The position numbers and the translations under genes are program-made. Below the pieces are notes generated by a model, which saw nothing but the letters and a program-made list of their open reading frames with translations, had not been told where the DNA came from and ran no database searches. DNA of 64,000 nt. Origin: Globisporangium splendens. Its lineage: Eukaryota > Oomycota > Peronosporomycetes > Pythiales > Pythiaceae. The stretch covers positions 605,788 through 669,787 of the forward strand of contig VFIW01000017.1 in assembly GCA_006386115.1 (NCBI GenBank), written 5' to 3'. Numbering within the stretch: the first letter of the stretch is position 1; each line of letters starts with the position of its first letter. Positions 63,707 to 64,000 of the stretch are shown here, in pieces.

Positions 63707-63725
63707 TGTAATGGGCTATACCTAG
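63707..63725 (+). repeat. 19-base duplication of the LTR start
   Basis: TGTAATGGGCTATACCTAG stands directly before the 3' LTR, which begins with the same 19 bases; the 5' LTR has one copy. The polypurine tract lies 3 bases upstream of this extra copy. Confidence 0.85.
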
Positions 63726-64000
63726 TGTAATGGGCTATACCTAGCCATTACATGAAGGTGGATCTGTTCACAGATCTAGTGTGCCACACACCACCTTCAG
63801 TGTGCATTGTGGAGAGACAAATAACAAAGGGATTACAGTACGACAGTCCCCACATGCACATGTGACGTCATCCCATGACGTCACTAGCGCTCTCTGTGCT
63901 GATCAGTGCAGAATGTTGTTCACATGTACTAATCAGTACAGAGTGATGACATCCATGTACTAATCAAGTACTGAGTGATGGTTCCTACTTGGGAAACTGC
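63726..64000 (+). repeat. 3' LTR, first 275 bases
   Basis: Collinear with 56704-56978 with no indel and about six substitutions. The CRE pair is kept (63863 and 63876). The rest lies beyond the window. Confidence 0.92.

Larger units (their letters stand above)
56704..64000 (+). mobile_element. Ty3/Gypsy chromovirus-type LTR retrotransposon, 3' end beyond the window
   Basis: 5' LTR 56704-57355, primer binding site, gag, -1 frameshift signal, pol (protease, RT, RNase H, integrase), chromodomain, polypurine tract, then the first 275 bases of the 3' LTR. Offset between LTRs is 7022; I count six differences over the 275 shared bases (about 2 percent), so the insertion is fairly old rather than brand new. 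Order RT-RNaseH-integrase plus a chromodomain places it among Ty3/Gypsy chromoviruses. It also has a long antisense ORF. Target-site duplication cannot be checked. Confidence 0.93.

Overview
The window reads as a stretch of an oomycete (Peronosporomycete, stramenopile) nuclear genome. Evidence: genes on both strands with few short GT-AG introns (about 80-115 bp, one of 279 bp, donors mostly GTACGT or GTAAGT); three start regions carrying matches to the oomycete core promoter (GCTCATTYYNCAWTTTNYY); two secreted GH131-type glucanases; and oomycete-style mobile DNA (Crypton-type recombinase fragment, Ty3/Gypsy chromovirus). I cannot name the species.

Layout. 1-6 kb: 3' end of a Ser-rich repeat protein, an EamA-type transporter with an N-terminal degenerate nucleotidyltransferase-like domain, and a divergent Ser/Thr kinase. 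6-8.7 kb: no gene seen. 8.7-10 kb: two-exon selenophosphate synthetase (Cys form). 10.3-20.8 kb: a compound of two 1183-bp inverted arms and two ~3.45-kb direct repeats, carrying copies of a broken Uma2-like nuclease gene, degenerate ~125-bp tandem arrays and a recurrent hairpin. 20.8-25.2 kb: gene-free relics. 25.2-31 kb: three-exon Qa-SNARE and four-exon membrane-anchored GH35 beta-galactosidase. 31.2-41.7 kb: large Sfi1-like centrin-binding protein with a decayed 3' end, coiled-coil/ankyrin protein, TALE homeodomain protein and a small predicted mitochondrial protein. 42.1-50.8 kb: one very large secreted multidomain protein gene (about 2800 codons) with an in-frame TAG and a one-base frameshift. 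51.5-55.6 kb: tandem GH131-like secreted glucanases. 56.3-64 kb: a tyrosine-recombinase ORF cut by a chromodomain LTR retrotransposon that runs off the window.

The housekeeping genes (SelD, SNARE, kinase, Sfi1) form no shared pathway. The GH35 enzyme, GH131 pair and large Calx-beta/LamG/laminin-B protein all face the cell surface or outside. The retrotransposon is the most unusual part: it has a textbook -1 frameshift signal between gag and pol, a stop codon separating integrase from chromodomain, paired CRE palindromes in its LTR, and a ~355-codon antisense ORF encoding a long coiled coil overprinted on the end of pol and the chromodomain.

All coordinates come from reading the sequence by eye. 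Splice sites were checked for frame continuity and family fit but not against transcripts.
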